Notes: generated by a model from the letters alone, not told the origin. A stretch of DNA of 64,000 bases from Caulobacter sp. NIBR2454 (GCF_027474405.1 NZ_CP114871.1:2117001-2181000), one strand, 5' to 3'; positions 17,835-27,443 are shown, counted from the first letter of the stretch. Numbers and translations are program-made.

Positions 17835-18749
17835 ATGGAAAGCCAGGACGCAAAGCGCGCGGAACTCGCCGCACTCATTGAACGATACACCGCGATTGAT
17901 GGAATCCATCAGACAGCCCTCCCCCGCGTCGTGCTGATCCGCGCCTCCAGCCCGACCGAGCCGCTGCACGCCCTGCATGAGCCGGCCATGTGCCTGATCG
18001 TTCAAGGCGACAAGCAGGTGATGGTGGGCGACACGGTTCACCTCTACGACCGCGACAAGTACCTGGTCGTCTCGGTTGACGTGCCGGTGATCGGCCAGGT
18101 GACCCAGGCCAGCCCTGACGCGCCTTACCTGTGCATTCGCCTCGACATCGACCCCGGCATGGTCGGGGCGCTGATGATGGAGGCGGGGCTGCGCGCCGAT
18201 GACAAGGGCCCCTCCGCGCCCGGCGTGGCGGTCAGCGCGGTGACGGAACCCCTGCTCGACGCGACGACGCGGCTCCTGCGGCTATTGGAGAACCCCAGCG
18301 ACGCCGCGGTTCTGGCGCCGCTGGTGGAGCGGGAGATCCTCTATCGCCTGCTGACCGGAGACCAGGGCGCCCGCCTGGCCCAGATCGCCATGGGCGAGAG
18401 CCGCCTGCAGCAGGTCAACCGGGCCATCGGCTGGATCAAGACCCACTACGCCCAGCCGTTCAGCATCGAGCGTGTGGCCAAGGAGGCCGGCATGAGCCCG
18501 TCGGCCCTGCACCAGCATTTCAAGGCGATCACATCGCTCAGCCCCTTGCAGTACCAGAAGCAGCTTCGGCTTCAGGAGGCGCGGCGCCTGATCGTGGCCC
18601 AGAACCTGGATGCGGCCTCCGCCGGCCATGCGGTGGGTTACGACAGTCCGTCCCAGTTCAGTCGCGAATACGCCCGCCTGTTCGGCGCGCCGCCCCTGCG
18701 CGACGCCGCCCGGCTGCGGGCGACGCCGGAACGCATACTGGCGGCCTAG
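17835..18749 (+). CDS. AraC family transcriptional regulator
   Basis: 304 residues. The N-terminal AraC-type sensor domain spans about 20-190 (HALHEPAMCLIVQGDKQVMV). Two helix-turn-helix units lie at about 200-300 (FSIERVAKEAGMSPSALHQH and AASAGHAVGYDSPSQFSREY). ATG at 17835 gives the usual N-terminus of this subfamily; an earlier ATG at 17754 is less likely. The divergent SDR gene starts 163 bp away and is the probable target. The signal is unknown. Confidence 0.9.
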   Translation: MESQDAKRAELAALIERYTAIDGIHQTALPRVVLIRASSPTEPLHALHEPAMCLIVQGDKQVMVGDTVHLYDRDKYLVVSVDVPVIGQVTQASPDAPYLCIRLDIDPGMVGALMMEAGLRADDKGPSAPGVAVSAVTEPLLDATTRLLRLLENPSDAAVLAPLVEREILYRLLTGDQGARLAQIAMGESRLQQVNRAIGWIKTHYAQPFSIERVAKEAGMSPSALHQHFKAITSLSPLQYQKQLRLQEARRLIVAQNLDAASAGHAVGYDSPSQFSREYARLFGAPPLRDAARLRATPERILAA

Positions 18750-21046
18750 CCCCTCGCCCGCTCGACGGTCTCGACGTTGGGGCAGGCCCGAAGGGCGGCG
18801 GCGATGTGGGTCAGGTGCTTGGCGTCCTTGACCTCGACGTCCATCACCACGTCGAAGAAGTCCGAGTGGCGGTGGTTCATAACCAGACCGACGATGTTGC
18901 CGCCGGCCTCGCCGACGATGGTGCAGGCCTGGCCCAGCACGCCGGGGGCGTCCTGGATGGTGGCGTTGAGCCGCGCCTGGGACAGGGTTTCGCGCTCGGC
19001 CTCGGCGGTCCAGTGCAGGTCGCGCCACAGGTCCTCGCGGTCCTCGAACTCGGCCAGGCGGCGGCAGTCGATGGTGTGGACCATCAGCCCCTTGTCCGAC
19101 TCCAGGATGCCGACGATGCGGTCGCCCGGCACCGGATTGCAGCAGGTCCCAAAATTCAGGGCCAGGTTAGGCGCCAGTCCCGTGCCGCGCACATAGGTCC
19201 GGGCGGCCTTGCCACCCTCGATCCGCTTGGCGCCGACGGGAGCCTTCTCGCTGTCCTTGAGGCCGGGGAACAGGGTCTCCAGCACCTGGTTGGGCGAGAT
19301 GCGGCCACGGCCGACCGCGTCGAAGAGTTCGTCCTCGGTGGTGACGGCGAACCGCTCCAGAACCGGCCGCAGCGAGACGCCCGCGCGCTTCTTGCCAGCC
19401 CGTTCGAAACCCTGCTCGATGGCGCCGCGGCCCAGGCGAAGGAACTCTTCCTTCTCGGTCTGGCGGATGTGGCGACGAATGGCCGAACGGGCCCGGCCCG
19501 TCACGGTCAGCGAGCGCCAGTCGGGCGGCACCACGGGCTTGGCTCCGCGCACGACCTCGACGACGTCGCCATTATTCAGCACGGTGCGCAGCGGCTTCAG
19601 CTCACCGTTGATCTTCACCCCGATGCAGGTGTCGCCCACGTCGGTGTGGACGGCATAGGCGAAGTCCAGCGGCATGGCCCCGCGCGGCAGGCTGACCAGC
19701 CGCCCCTTGGGCGTGAACACGAACACCTGATCGAGGAACATCTCGAGCTTGGCGTGTTCGATCAGGTCCTCGGCGTCGCCGCCATGCTCCAGCACCTGGA
19801 CCAGTTGGCGCAGGTTGGCGAGCGGATCACGGCCGCCGTCCTCCTCCATGGCCTCGGCGTCAAAGCCATAGGAGGTGTCCTTGTAGCGCCAGTGGGCGGC
19901 CACGCCCTCTTCGGCCACGCGGTCCATGGCGTTGGTGCGGATTTGCATCTCGATCCGCATGCCCTTGGCGCCGACCACCGTGGTGTGGATGGAGCGGTAG
20001 TTGTTCCGCTTGGGCGTGGAGATGTAGTCCTTGAACCGCTCCGGGACCGACGGCCAGGCGCGGTGAACCACGCCCAGGGCGCGGTAGCAGTCGTCGGTGG
20101 TGTCCACGATCACGCGGAAGGCGAAGATGTCCGACAGCTGGGCGAAGCCGACCGACTTGCGCTGCAGCTTGCGCCAGATCGAGTAGGGCTGCTTCTCGCG
20201 GCCATAGACCCGGGCCGGGATGCCGGCGTCGTCCAGGCGGGCGGCGATGGCCTGGCTGACGAGGGCCGTCGCCCCGCCCTGCTCTTCGCGCAGCACTTCC
20301 AAGCGCCGGATGATGGCGTTGCGGGCCACCGGGTTCAGGTGCTCGAAGGACAGCTCCTCCAGCTCGGTGCAGATGCGATGTACGCCGATGCTGCGGGCCA
20401 GGGGCGCGTAGATGTCCAGGGTCTCGCGGGCGATGCGCTCACGCTTGGCGGGGCTCTTGATGTAGTGGAGCGTCCGCATGTTGTGCAGGCGGTCGGCCAG
20501 CTTGACCATCAGGACGCGCACGTCCTTGGAGATGGCCAGGATGAACTTGCGCAGGTTCTCGGCCTGGCGAAGGTGTTCGGCCTGCAGCTCAAGCTTGGAC
20601 AGCTTGGTGACGCCTTCGACCAGCTCGGCCACTTCGGCGCCGAACAGGGTCTCGATATCCTCGCGGGTGACCGCCGTGTCCTCGATCACGTCATGCAGCA
20701 GGGCGGTGACGATGCTGGCGGTGTCGAGGCGGTATTCGGTCAGGATGCCCGCCACCTCGATGGGGTGGGCGTAATAGGGATCGCCGGAAGCCCGCGTCTG
20801 CGAGCCGTGCATGCGCATGGCGTAGACATAGGCGCGGTTGAGCAGCGCCTCGTCGGCGGTCGGGTCATAGGACTGGACCCGCTCGATCAGTTCGTATTGG
20901 CGCAGGAACTTCGGACGCGAAGACGCCGGCTTCTTGGAATCACTCGAGGCCGGCGCTGAGCCGGCCTCGAGGATTGGCGTGTTCGGTTGTGGGGCGACCG
21001 GCTGGGCCGCCTCTAGAATGAGGGGTTCTGAACCTTCGGGGCTCAG
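18746..21046 (-). CDS. rsh: Bifunctional (p)ppGpp synthetase/hydrolase (RSH), apparent CTG start
   Basis: 766 residues if started at CTG 21046. The order is: a low-complexity N-terminus (1-45); an HD hydrolase domain with LLHDVIEDT (His118-Asp119); a RelA/SpoT synthetase domain with [10 protein letters not shown] and [12 protein letters not shown]; a TGS domain ([20 protein letters not shown]); and a C-terminal ACT domain. Both activities look intact, so it should make and degrade (p)ppGpp. There is no in-frame ATG, GTG or TTG before the ATG at 20818, which would cut into the HD domain (NRAYVYAM precedes it). A perfect AGGAGG lies seven bases before CTG, which overlaps the rpoZ TGA. ATT at 21019 is the other candidate. 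It ends 4 bp inside the AraC gene. Confidence 0.9.
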   Translation of the reverse strand: MSPEGSEPLILEAAQPVAPQPNTPILEAGSAPASSDSKKPASSRPKFLRQYELIERVQSYDPTADEALLNRAYVYAMRMHGSQTRASGDPYYAHPIEVAGILTEYRLDTASIVTALLHDVIEDTAVTREDIETLFGAEVAELVEGVTKLSKLELQAEHLRQAENLRKFILAISKDVRVLMVKLADRLHNMRTLHYIKSPAKRERIARETLDIYAPLARSIGVHRICTELEELSFEHLNPVARNAIIRRLEVLREEQGGATALVSQAIAARLDDAGIPARVYGREKQPYSIWRKLQRKSVGFAQLSDIFAFRVIVDTTDDCYRALGVVHRAWPSVPERFKDYISTPKRNNYRSIHTTVVGAKGMRIEMQIRTNAMDRVAEEGVAAHWRYKDTSYGFDAEAMEEDGGRDPLANLRQLVQVLEHGGDAEDLIEHAKLEMFLDQVFVFTPKGRLVSLPRGAMPLDFAYAVHTDVGDTCIGVKINGELKPLRTVLNNGDVVEVVRGAKPVVPPDWRSLTVTGRARSAIRRHIRQTEKEEFLRLGRGAIEQGFERAGKKRAGVSLRPVLERFAVTTEDELFDAVGRGRISPNQVLETLFPGLKDSEKAPVGAKRIEGGKAARTYVRGTGLAPNLALNFGTCCNPVPGDRIVGILESDKGLMVHTIDCRRLAEFEDREDLWRDLHWTAEAERETLSQARLNATIQDAPGVLGQACTIVGEAGGNIVGLVMNHRHSDFFDVVMDVEVKDAKHLTHIAAALRACPNVETVERARG

Positions 21047-21402
21047 TACCGCTCCTCCTGACCGCCATCGCGGTCGCTTTGCAGGGCGCGGACCAGTTCG
21101 GCCTCGCTCATCTGCTGGTGCGTCGGATCGGCCAGCAGGGCGAGGGTTTCGGCCTCTTCCTCGGCTTCCGAATGCTCGTCGACGCGCTGCAGCGTGCCGA
21201 TCAGGTTTTCCTTGAGGCCTTCGGCGTCAACGACGTCTTCAGCGATCTCGCGCAGGGCGCAGACCGGGTTCTTGTCGTTATCGCGATCGATCAGCAGGGC
21301 CGAACCCGCAGAGATGGCGCGCGCGCGATGGGCCGCCAGCAGCACGAGGCTGAAGCGGTTGGGAACCTTCTCGACGCAATCTTCGACGGTGACGCGGGCC
21401 AT
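21043..21402 (-). CDS. rpoZ: DNA-directed RNA polymerase omega subunit
   Basis: 119 residues beginning [20 protein letters not shown], the standard omega N-terminus, followed by [12 protein letters not shown] and an acidic C-terminal tail typical of alphaproteobacteria. Omega aids RNA polymerase assembly, and in proteobacteria it forms part of a (p)ppGpp-binding site, which fits its overlap with the (p)ppGpp synthetase gene. It is transcribed leftward, followed by rsh with a 4-bp overlap. Confidence 0.95.
   Translation of the reverse strand: MARVTVEDCVEKVPNRFSLVLLAAHRARAISAGSALLIDRDNDKNPVCALREIAEDVVDAEGLKENLIGTLQRVDEHSEAEEEAETLALLADPTHQQMSEAELVRALQSDRDGGQEERY
21054..21059 (-). promoter_or_regulatory. 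Shine-Dalgarno AGGAGG deciding the rsh start
   Basis: AGGAGG on the minus strand within the last codons of rpoZ, seven bases before the CTG at 21046-21044. The CTGA overlaps the rpoZ stop in the same way as the ATGA overlaps seen throughout this window, supporting coupled initiation at CTG. Confidence 0.6.
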
Positions 21403-21486
21403 GGAGTCCTCGGAACGGGAATAGAACGGTCTAAAGTATAGAGGCGCGGCTGTTTGTTCAACCTCGCCGGCGATGTCAAGGCTTTG

Positions 21487-22008
21487 TCAGATCGGCTTTG
21501 CGTCGCGGCCGACCGTCGCAGCGGCTGCAAGATCGGCCGCTGTCCCTGTTGATATAGGGTGTCGCCAGTCCGGCGCCACCTGTGACAGCGGGCCCATGAC
21601 GAACAGACGATCGTGCGCCCGGGGGTGCGGAATGGTTAGGTCGGGGGTGTCGATCACCTGCCGGCCAAAGGCGATGAGGTCCAGATCCAGGGTCCGCGGC
21701 GCGTTGGCCTCGCCCCGTTCGCGGCCGAAAGCAGCCTCCAGGTCCTGCAAGGCGCGATGGACGCTCGCAGCGTCCAGGCGGCTGCGGACCAGGACCACGC
21801 CATTGATGTAGGGCGGCTTGGACGGATCGGGCCAGGCGGCCGAGCGCCACCAGGCGGACCGGGCGACGATCTCCAGGCCTTCGGCCGCGAACCGATCAAG
21901 CGCCGCCTCCAGAAGATCGATGCAGGACGGATAGGCGCCGGGCAAGTCGCTGCCCAGAGCGACGATGACGGCGTCGTCCAGATCGGTATGTTCAGCGGAT
22001 TGATTCAC
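21487..22008 (-). CDS. folK: 2-amino-4-hydroxy-6-hydroxymethyldihydropteridine pyrophosphokinase
   Basis: 173 residues from GTG. Family motifs are VALGSDLPGAY, the mid-domain YINGVVLV and the HPPK signature RTLDLDLIAFG with its two magnesium aspartates. It transfers pyrophosphate from ATP to the pterin in folate synthesis. Neither the GTG nor nearby codons have a strong ribosome site; the start is only 5-11 bp from the start of the divergent NYN gene. An ATC/GTC-rich N-terminus means a shorter start cannot be excluded. Confidence 0.92.
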   Translation of the reverse strand: MNQSAEHTDLDDAVIVALGSDLPGAYPSCIDLLEAALDRFAAEGLEIVARSAWWRSAAWPDPSKPPYINGVVLVRSRLDAASVHRALQDLEAAFGRERGEANAPRTLDLDLIAFGRQVIDTPDLTIPHPRAHDRLFVMGPLSQVAPDWRHPISTGTAADLAAAATVGRDAKPI

Positions 22009-22019
22009 TGGATTTGATC

Positions 22020-22616
22020 GTGACCTTTTATCCCACCGACCGCCTCGCCCTGTTCATCGACGGCGCGAACTTCTACTCGGCCAGCAAGGCCCTCGGCTTC
22101 GACATCGACTACAAGAAGCTGCTGACGGAGTTCAGCCGCCGGGGCGTGCTGATCCGCGCCTACTACTACACCGCCATCGCCGAGAACGACGACTATTCGC
22201 CGATCCGCCCCCTGGTGGACTGGCTCGACTACAACGGCTTCACCATGGTGACCAAGCCGGCCCGCGAGTTCACCGACAGCCAGGGCCGCAAGCGCTGGCG
22301 CGGCAGCATGGATGTCGAGCTGACCGTCGACATGATGCAGATGGCCGAACATGCCGATCACCTGGTCCTGTTCAGCGGCAACGGCGACTTCCGCGCCCTG
22401 ATCGAGGCGGTGCAGCGCAAGGGCGTGCGGGTCACAGTGGTCTCGACCATGAAGTCGCAGCCGCCCATGGCCTCCGACGATCTGCGCCGCCAGGCCGACG
22501 CCTTCGTGGAGCTGGCCGATCTGTCGGATCTGGTGGGCCGCCCGGCGCGCAGCCCCCTGCCCCGCTTCGTCACCGAAGGCCGCTCGCCCGAGCGCGAGGG
22601 CGACGATGACTACTGA
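22020..22616 (+). CDS. NYN domain (LabA/DUF88) putative nuclease
   Basis: 198 residues from GTG (TTG at 22014 would add two). A PIN-like NYN fold: DRLALFIDGANFYSASKALG (first acidic residue), KRWRGSMDVELTVDMMQMAE, and DHLVLFSGNGDFRALIEAVQ with the metal-binding aspartates. This is the LabA/DUF88 group, predicted metal-dependent RNases; substrates are largely unknown. GGA precedes GTG by seven bases. The end overlaps the next gene, a uracil-DNA glycosylase, by 11 bp, so the two are co-translated. Confidence 0.88.
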   Translation: MTFYPTDRLALFIDGANFYSASKALGFDIDYKKLLTEFSRRGVLIRAYYYTAIAENDDYSPIRPLVDWLDYNGFTMVTKPAREFTDSQGRKRWRGSMDVELTVDMMQMAEHADHLVLFSGNGDFRALIEAVQRKGVRVTVVSTMKSQPPMASDDLRRQADAFVELADLSDLVGRPARSPLPRFVTEGRSPEREGDDDY

Positions 22617-23265
22617 GGCCCAGATCGCCAGCTGGGGCGCCGAGCCGCCGCGCGACTGCCCGCTCTGCCCGCGCCTGGTGGCCTATCGCCAAGTGAACCG
22701 GGCCCAGAACCCCGGCTGGTGGAACGGCCCGGCTCCGTCGTTCGGCGATCCGAACGGCCGCCTGCTGGTCGCCGGGCTGGCGCCCGGACGCACCGGCGCC
22801 AACCGCACGGCGCGCCCCTTCACTGGCGATCACGCCGGCTGGCTGCTCTATGAGACGCTGCTGAAGGTCGGTTTCGCCAAGGGGAAGTACGAAGCGCGGC
22901 CCGACGACAGCCTGGAGCTGGTGGACTGCATGGTCTCCAACGCCGTGCGCTGCGCCCCGCCGGGCAACAAGCCGGAGACCTCGGAAGAGAACACCTGCCG
23001 CCAGTTCCTGACCCGGCGGCTGGCGGACATGCCGAACCTGAAGGTGATCGTCACCCTGGGCGACGTATCGCGACGCAATGTGCTGAAGGCGCTGGGCTAC
23101 AAGGCCTCGGCCGGGGCGCCGGGCCATGGCTCGGTATTCCAGGCGGGGCCGATCCGGCTAATCAACAGCTATCACTGCTCGCGACTGAACACGAACACCG
23201 GCCGCCTGACGCCCGCCATGTTCGAGGACATCTTCCGGCAGGCGAAAGCCCATATCGACGGCTGA
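22606..23265 (+). CDS. Family 5 (UdgB-type) uracil-DNA glycosylase
   Basis: 219 residues. Early cysteines in DCPLCPRL and later ones in CMVSNAVRCAPP fit a 4Fe-4S cluster. Motif 1 is GLAPGRTGANRTARPFTGD and motif 2 NSYHCSRLNTNTGRLT. Family 5 enzymes lack the usual polar catalytic residue of motif 1 and remove uracil, hypoxanthine and other damaged bases. The thermophile enzymes (UdgB) are the best studied. It lies downstream of the NYN nuclease with an 11-bp overlap and is convergent with smpB, the two stop codons being adjacent. Confidence 0.88.
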   Translation: MTTEAQIASWGAEPPRDCPLCPRLVAYRQVNRAQNPGWWNGPAPSFGDPNGRLLVAGLAPGRTGANRTARPFTGDHAGWLLYETLLKVGFAKGKYEARPDDSLELVDCMVSNAVRCAPPGNKPETSEENTCRQFLTRRLADMPNLKVIVTLGDVSRRNVLKALGYKASAGAPGHGSVFQAGPIRLINSYHCSRLNTNTGRLTPAMFEDIFRQAKAHIDG

Positions 23266-23721
23266 TCAGCCCTTGTCGCGAAGCAGGCGGGCCTTATCGC
23301 GGGCCCAGTCGCGTTCGGCTGAGGTCTCACGCTTGTCGTGCAGCTTCTTGCCCTTGGCGATCGACAGCTCGAGCTTGGCCAGTCCCTTCTCGTTCCAGTA
23401 GAGGCGGGTCGGGATGATGGTTCGGCCTTCGCGCTGCACAGCCCCGATCAGCTTGTCGATCTGCTTGCGGTGAAGCAGCAGCTTACGCGGGCGGCGCGGC
23501 TCGTGGTTGAAGCGGTTGGCGTGGCCATACGGAGGGATGTCCGCATTGATCAGGACGATCTCCCGGCCTTCCACCGACGCGTAGGATTCGGCGATGTTGG
23601 CCCGGCCGTTGCGCAGGGACTTCACCTCGGTCCCGGTCAGGGCGAGGCCCGCCTCGAAGGTGTCCTCGAGGAAGTAGTCGAAACGCGCGCGGCGGTTTTC
23701 GGCGATCGTCGGTCCGGCCAT
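23266..23721 (-). CDS. smpB: SsrA-binding protein SmpB
   Basis: 151 residues: [39 protein letters not shown] and a C-terminal basic tail ([20 protein letters not shown]). SmpB delivers tmRNA to stalled ribosomes. In Caulobacter the tmRNA system is tied to cell-cycle timing. It shares one base with the dapA stop (TGATG), so it is translated with dapA. Length and all conserved blocks are normal. The tmRNA gene itself is not in this window. Confidence 0.96.
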   Translation of the reverse strand: MAGPTIAENRRARFDYFLEDTFEAGLALTGTEVKSLRNGRANIAESYASVEGREIVLINADIPPYGHANRFNHEPRRPRKLLLHRKQIDKLIGAVQREGRTIIPTRLYWNEKGLAKLELSIAKGKKLHDKRETSAERDWARDKARLLRDKG

Positions 23722-24605
23722 CAGAGGACGCCGGCCTCACGCATGGCTTCCAGGATCTGCGGCTTCACCGCGTCGCTGCACGCGGTCAGCGGCAGACGCA
23801 CGTCCTCGGTGCAAAGACCCAGCTGCGCCAGGGCGAACTTTGTGGGGGCCGGCGAGGAATCCAGGAACAGCGCCTTGTGCAGGCGGATCAGGCGATCTTG
23901 CCAGTAGCGAGCGGTCTCGTAGTCGCCCGCCAGGGCGGCGTTGAAGAAGGACGCCATGGCTTCGGGCGCCACGTTGGACGTCACCGAAATACAGCCGTGG
24001 CCGCCGTGGGCGACATAGCCCAGGGCCGTCGGATCATCACCCGACAGCAGGACCCAGTTCTCGCCGCAGGTGATGCGCTGCATGCTGATGCGGGTCAGGT
24101 CGCCGGTGGCGTCCTTGATGCCGATGATGTTGGGCAGCTTGGACAGGCGCACCAGGGTGTCGTTGGCCAGGTCCGAGCCCGTCCGACCAGGCACATTGTA
24201 CACCACCAGCGGAATCTGCACGGCGTTGGCCACCGCTTCGTAGTGGCGGAACAGGCCTTCCTGGCTGGGGCGGTTGTAGTACGGCGTGACCATCAGCGCC
24301 GCGTCGGCGCCGATCGTCTTGGCGTGACGGGCCAGCTCGATCGCCTCTTCCGTGGCGTTGGAGCCCGCGCCGGCGATGATCGGCACGCGGCCCGCCGCTG
24401 TTTTGACGCAGAGTTCGACGACACGACGATGCTCGTCATGGCTGAGGGTCGAGGTCTCGCCGGTGGTTCCGACCGGAACGAGGCCGTGAACGCCGGCCGT
24501 GATCTGGCGCTCGACCAGCTTCACGAAGGCGTCCTCGTCGACCGAGCCGTCCCGGAACGGGGTGATGAGGGCGGTAATGACGCCCTTGAAGGGGATGTGG
24601 ACCAT
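23721..24605 (-). CDS. dapA: 4-hydroxy-tetrahydrodipicolinate synthase
   Basis: 294 residues, TIM barrel. Motifs are [18 protein letters not shown] (pyruvate-binding Thr-Thr), [19 protein letters not shown] (catalytic tyrosine) and [12 protein letters not shown] with the Schiff-base lysine. It condenses pyruvate with aspartate semialdehyde in lysine and diaminopimelate synthesis. The gene order dapA-smpB is common in alphaproteobacteria. Divergent from the lytic transglycosylase gene, 140 bp away. Confidence 0.95.
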   Translation of the reverse strand: MVHIPFKGVITALITPFRDGSVDEDAFVKLVERQITAGVHGLVPVGTTGETSTLSHDEHRRVVELCVKTAAGRVPIIAGAGSNATEEAIELARHAKTIGADAALMVTPYYNRPSQEGLFRHYEAVANAVQIPLVVYNVPGRTGSDLANDTLVRLSKLPNIIGIKDATGDLTRISMQRITCGENWVLLSGDDPTALGYVAHGGHGCISVTSNVAPEAMASFFNAALAGDYETARYWQDRLIRLHKALFLDSSPAPTKFALAQLGLCTEDVRLPLTACSDAVKPQILEAMREAGVL

Positions 24606-24745
24606 ATCTTGCAGGATTTTCGAGCAAATTGCCGTGACTGGCGGCGGCTACGCTTGCGACCACCTTTTGTGGCGCGGACAATATGTCTGCGGACGGGGGC
24701 GCGGCAACAGCCGTCCGCCAAGGATTTGAACTGGAGTATGTAGGT

Positions 24746-26818
24746 TTGGCTTCGTTGTTGCGTAGAATCCTTGTGGCCACGGGCGCTGTCGTGCTCGTCA
24801 ACGGCGTCGCGGACGCCCAGACGGCCCTGAATTCGGGCCAGCAAGCCCCTGCCGAATCAGCACCGACCTACGCCGTCGCGCCCTCGGCGACGGACGCGAC
24901 CCTTCTGCGGTCGGCCCTGGACGCCGCCCGCCGCGGCGACACCGCCACCCTGCGCAATGCGCGGATGGCGGCTCAGGACCCCCTTACCCGCAAGATCATC
25001 ACCTGGGCCCTGGCCGACGCCGCGCCCGAGCAGCTGGGCTTCTGGGAGCTGGACGCCGCCCGCCGCGACCTCGACGGCTGGCCCCGCGCGGCCAAGCGCC
25101 AGGCCGCCGCCGAGAAGCTGCTGAGCACGGCGGGTCTGGACCCCGCCCGCACTATCGCGTGGTTTGGCGGCGCCGAGCCGACCACCGCCCAGGGCGCCAT
25201 CAGCCTTGCCTCGGCCTTCCGGGCGCAGGGGCGCAACCAGGAAGCGGCGACCCTGATCCGCCGGTTCTGGCGCGACAAGGTGTTCGAGCTGGACGCCCAG
25301 CGCGCCATGATGGCCCGGTTCAGCGACGTGCTGACCATGGACGACCACATCCGCCGGGCCGATATCCTGCTCTATGGACAGCAGGGTCCGGCGACCCGCG
25401 AGATGGTGGCCATGCTGCCGGCCGACGAACAGGCCGCCGCCGCCGTCCGCATCGCCTTCCGAGCCGGCGCGTCGAACGCCAATGACCTGCTGGCCGCCCT
25501 GACGCCGGCGCAGCAGACCTCGCCGGGCGTCGCGTTCGAACGGGCGGCCTTCCTGCGCAAGAAGGGCCTGGACGTGGCCGCCCTGGGCCTTGTCCGGTAC
25601 TTCCCGATGCCGCAGACGGACGAGGCCGAGAGCCGCGTCTGGACCGAACGCAAGATGCTGATCATCTCGGCCCTGCGAAACAACGACGCCGCCGGGGCCT
25701 ACACGGCCGCCGCCAACAGCGGGCTGATGGACGGCGCCGACGCGGCCGAGGCGGAGTTCTACGCCGGGTGGCTGGCGCTGAGCCGCCTGGACAACCCCGA
25801 GCTGGCCGGACAGCATTTCGCCCGCATCAACGGGATCGGCCAGTCGCCGATCACCCGTTCGCGGGGCTACTACTGGCAGGGCCGCGCGGCCGAGGCGGCG
25901 GGCGACGTGATCGGCGCCCGGGCCTTCTATGGCGAGGGGGCGCAGTACCAGACCACCTTCTACGGCCAGTTGGCCGGCGAGCGGGCGGGCCTGCAGCACA
26001 TCGTCCTGGGCCGCGATCCCGTCCCGACGGCCGCCGACAAGGCGCGGTTCGAGAGCCGTGAATTGGTCCGCGCCGCGCGCCTGATGCTTGCCGCCGGGGC
26101 TCGCGACAGCTTCCGCGGCTTCGTCCTCTATATCGACGACATCCTGCCCAACGCCGAGGAAGCGGCCCTGCTGGTCGATATGGCCCGCGCCACGGGCGAC
26201 CAGGACCTGGCCATGCGCGCCGCCCGCGCAGCGGCGCAGCGGGGCTTCATTCTGCCCGAGCGCGGCTACCCGATGATCAACCTGCCGACCTTGCCAGCGG
26301 GTTCCGCGGAAAACGCCTTCGTGTTCTCGATCGCGCGGCAGGAAAGCAACTTCGACACCGGGGCCATCTCCGCCCCCGGCGCTCGCGGCCTGATGCAGCT
26401 GATGCCGGGCACCGCCTCGGACACCGCGCGCAAGCTGGGTGAAGGCTATTCGCTGCAGCGCCTGCACGAGGCCGAGTACAACCTGCGCCTGGGCTCGCGC
26501 TATCTGGGCCAGATGATCGACCGGTTCAGCGGGTCCTACATCATGGCCGCCGCGGCCTATAACGCCGGGCCCGGACGTCCGCCCCAGTGGGTGGCCATCT
26601 GCGGCGACCCGCGCGGGGCGAGCACCGACCCGCTCGACTTCATCGAATGCATCCCGTTCAGCGAGACGCGCAACTATGTGATGCGGACGCTGGAGACGAT
26701 GCAGGTCTATCGCGCGCGCATCAACGGCGGCACGGCGCCCCTGAACCTGTCTGCGGACCTCAAGCGGGGGGGCTACGGCTCCTACGCCGCGACCCAGACG
26801 GCCTCATCTAGTCAATGA
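24746..26818 (+). CDS. Soluble lytic murein transglycosylase (Slt-type)
   Basis: 690 residues. The signal peptide is LASLLRRILVATGAVVLVNG, cleaved near ADA/Q. A long alpha-helical superhelix (about 60-510) precedes the SLT catalytic domain with the glutamate in ARQESNFDTGAISAPGARG (Glu533), GLMQLMPGTA and AYNAGPGRPPQW. It cleaves peptidoglycan to 1,6-anhydro products in the periplasm. I chose TTG at 24746 because GGAG lies nine bases upstream and the signal peptide begins there; an ATG at 24683 would add a 21-residue leader. The dapA-slt divergent pair is typical of Caulobacter-like genomes. The stop overlaps the convergent TetR gene by 11 bp. Confidence 0.92.
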   Translation: MASLLRRILVATGAVVLVNGVADAQTALNSGQQAPAESAPTYAVAPSATDATLLRSALDAARRGDTATLRNARMAAQDPLTRKIITWALADAAPEQLGFWELDAARRDLDGWPRAAKRQAAAEKLLSTAGLDPARTIAWFGGAEPTTAQGAISLASAFRAQGRNQEAATLIRRFWRDKVFELDAQRAMMARFSDVLTMDDHIRRADILLYGQQGPATREMVAMLPADEQAAAAVRIAFRAGASNANDLLAALTPAQQTSPGVAFERAAFLRKKGLDVAALGLVRYFPMPQTDEAESRVWTERKMLIISALRNNDAAGAYTAAANSGLMDGADAAEAEFYAGWLALSRLDNPELAGQHFARINGIGQSPITRSRGYYWQGRAAEAAGDVIGARAFYGEGAQYQTTFYGQLAGERAGLQHIVLGRDPVPTAADKARFESRELVRAARLMLAAGARDSFRGFVLYIDDILPNAEEAALLVDMARATGDQDLAMRAARAAAQRGFILPERGYPMINLPTLPAGSAENAFVFSIARQESNFDTGAISAPGARGLMQLMPGTASDTARKLGEGYSLQRLHEAEYNLRLGSRYLGQMIDRFSGSYIMAAAAYNAGPGRPPQWVAICGDPRGASTDPLDFIECIPFSETRNYVMRTLETMQVYRARINGGTAPLNLSADLKRGGYGSYAATQTASSSQ

Positions 26819-27443
26819 CGAGGCCGTAGAGCAGACCGTCGAGCATGACCTTCTTGAGGTCCTCGGCGTTCGACCAGTTGCGGTCCGGCTTGGTGATCAT
26901 CAGCGAGACCAGGCCGTGGCAGGCCGCCCACAGGGTCTCCGCCGCGGTCTCGGCCGTGCCGGTGCGCAGGCGGCCCTGGGCGGCGACTTCCTTGATGACG
27001 CCCAGGTACTTCTCGAAGCAGCGGTCGCCCAGTTCCAGCACCGCTTCCTGCTTCTCGTTGCGGACCCCGCGCGAGGACGAGCAGAACACCAGCTCGTAGG
27101 CGTTCGGGTTGTCGAAGGCGAAGGTCATATAGGCTTCGAGCATGCGGCGGACGCGGGCGACGGCGTCGATGGGCTCGGCCGAAATCTGGCTGTTGATCTC
27201 CAGCAGGCGCGAGATCGCGCAGTCGCTGATCTCCAGCAGGATCTGATCCTTGTCGCGGAAGTGCATGTAGAGCGCGGTGGAAGACACGCCCACCTCGTCC
27301 GCGATCTTGCGAATGGTGGCGCCGTGATAGCCTTCGGCCACGAAGATGCGCTCGGCGGCGTGCAGTATCTCGCCGCGCCGCATGTGCCCGTCGCCCTTGG
27401 CTTTGCGGGCGGATTTCTGCGGCTTCTTCAAGGTGACGGTCAA
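26808..27443 (-). CDS. TetR family transcriptional regulator
   Basis: 211 residues with a lysine-rich N-terminal tail (TLKKPQKSARKAKGDG). The TetR helix-turn-helix spans about 22-70 (ILHAAERIFVAEGYHGATIR, DEVGVSSTALYMHFRDKD), followed by a C-terminal ligand domain of the WHG-like type (about 95-205). Effector and target are unknown; no divergent transporter is adjacent, so it may act on its own promoter or elsewhere. Convergent overlap of 11 bp with the transglycosylase gene. Confidence 0.9.
   Translation of the reverse strand: MTVTLKKPQKSARKAKGDGHMRRGEILHAAERIFVAEGYHGATIRKIADEVGVSSTALYMHFRDKDQILLEISDCAISRLLEINSQISAEPIDAVARVRRMLEAYMTFAFDNPNAYELVFCSSSRGVRNEKQEAVLELGDRCFEKYLGVIKEVAAQGRLRTGTAETAAETLWAACHGLVSLMITKPDRNWSNAEDLKKVMLDGLLYGLVID

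Noticed and set aside
20746..20818. ATG 20818 as the rsh start
   Set aside because: It would remove [12 protein letters not shown]...NRAYVYA, conserved at the start of RSH hydrolase domains, and has no ribosome site. The reading frame is open and conserved further upstream.
18806..20959. A 717-codon plus-strand open frame opposite rsh
   Set aside because: Long but composed of the repetitive L/G/V/H/D mix typical of shadow frames. The minus strand encodes a full RSH protein.
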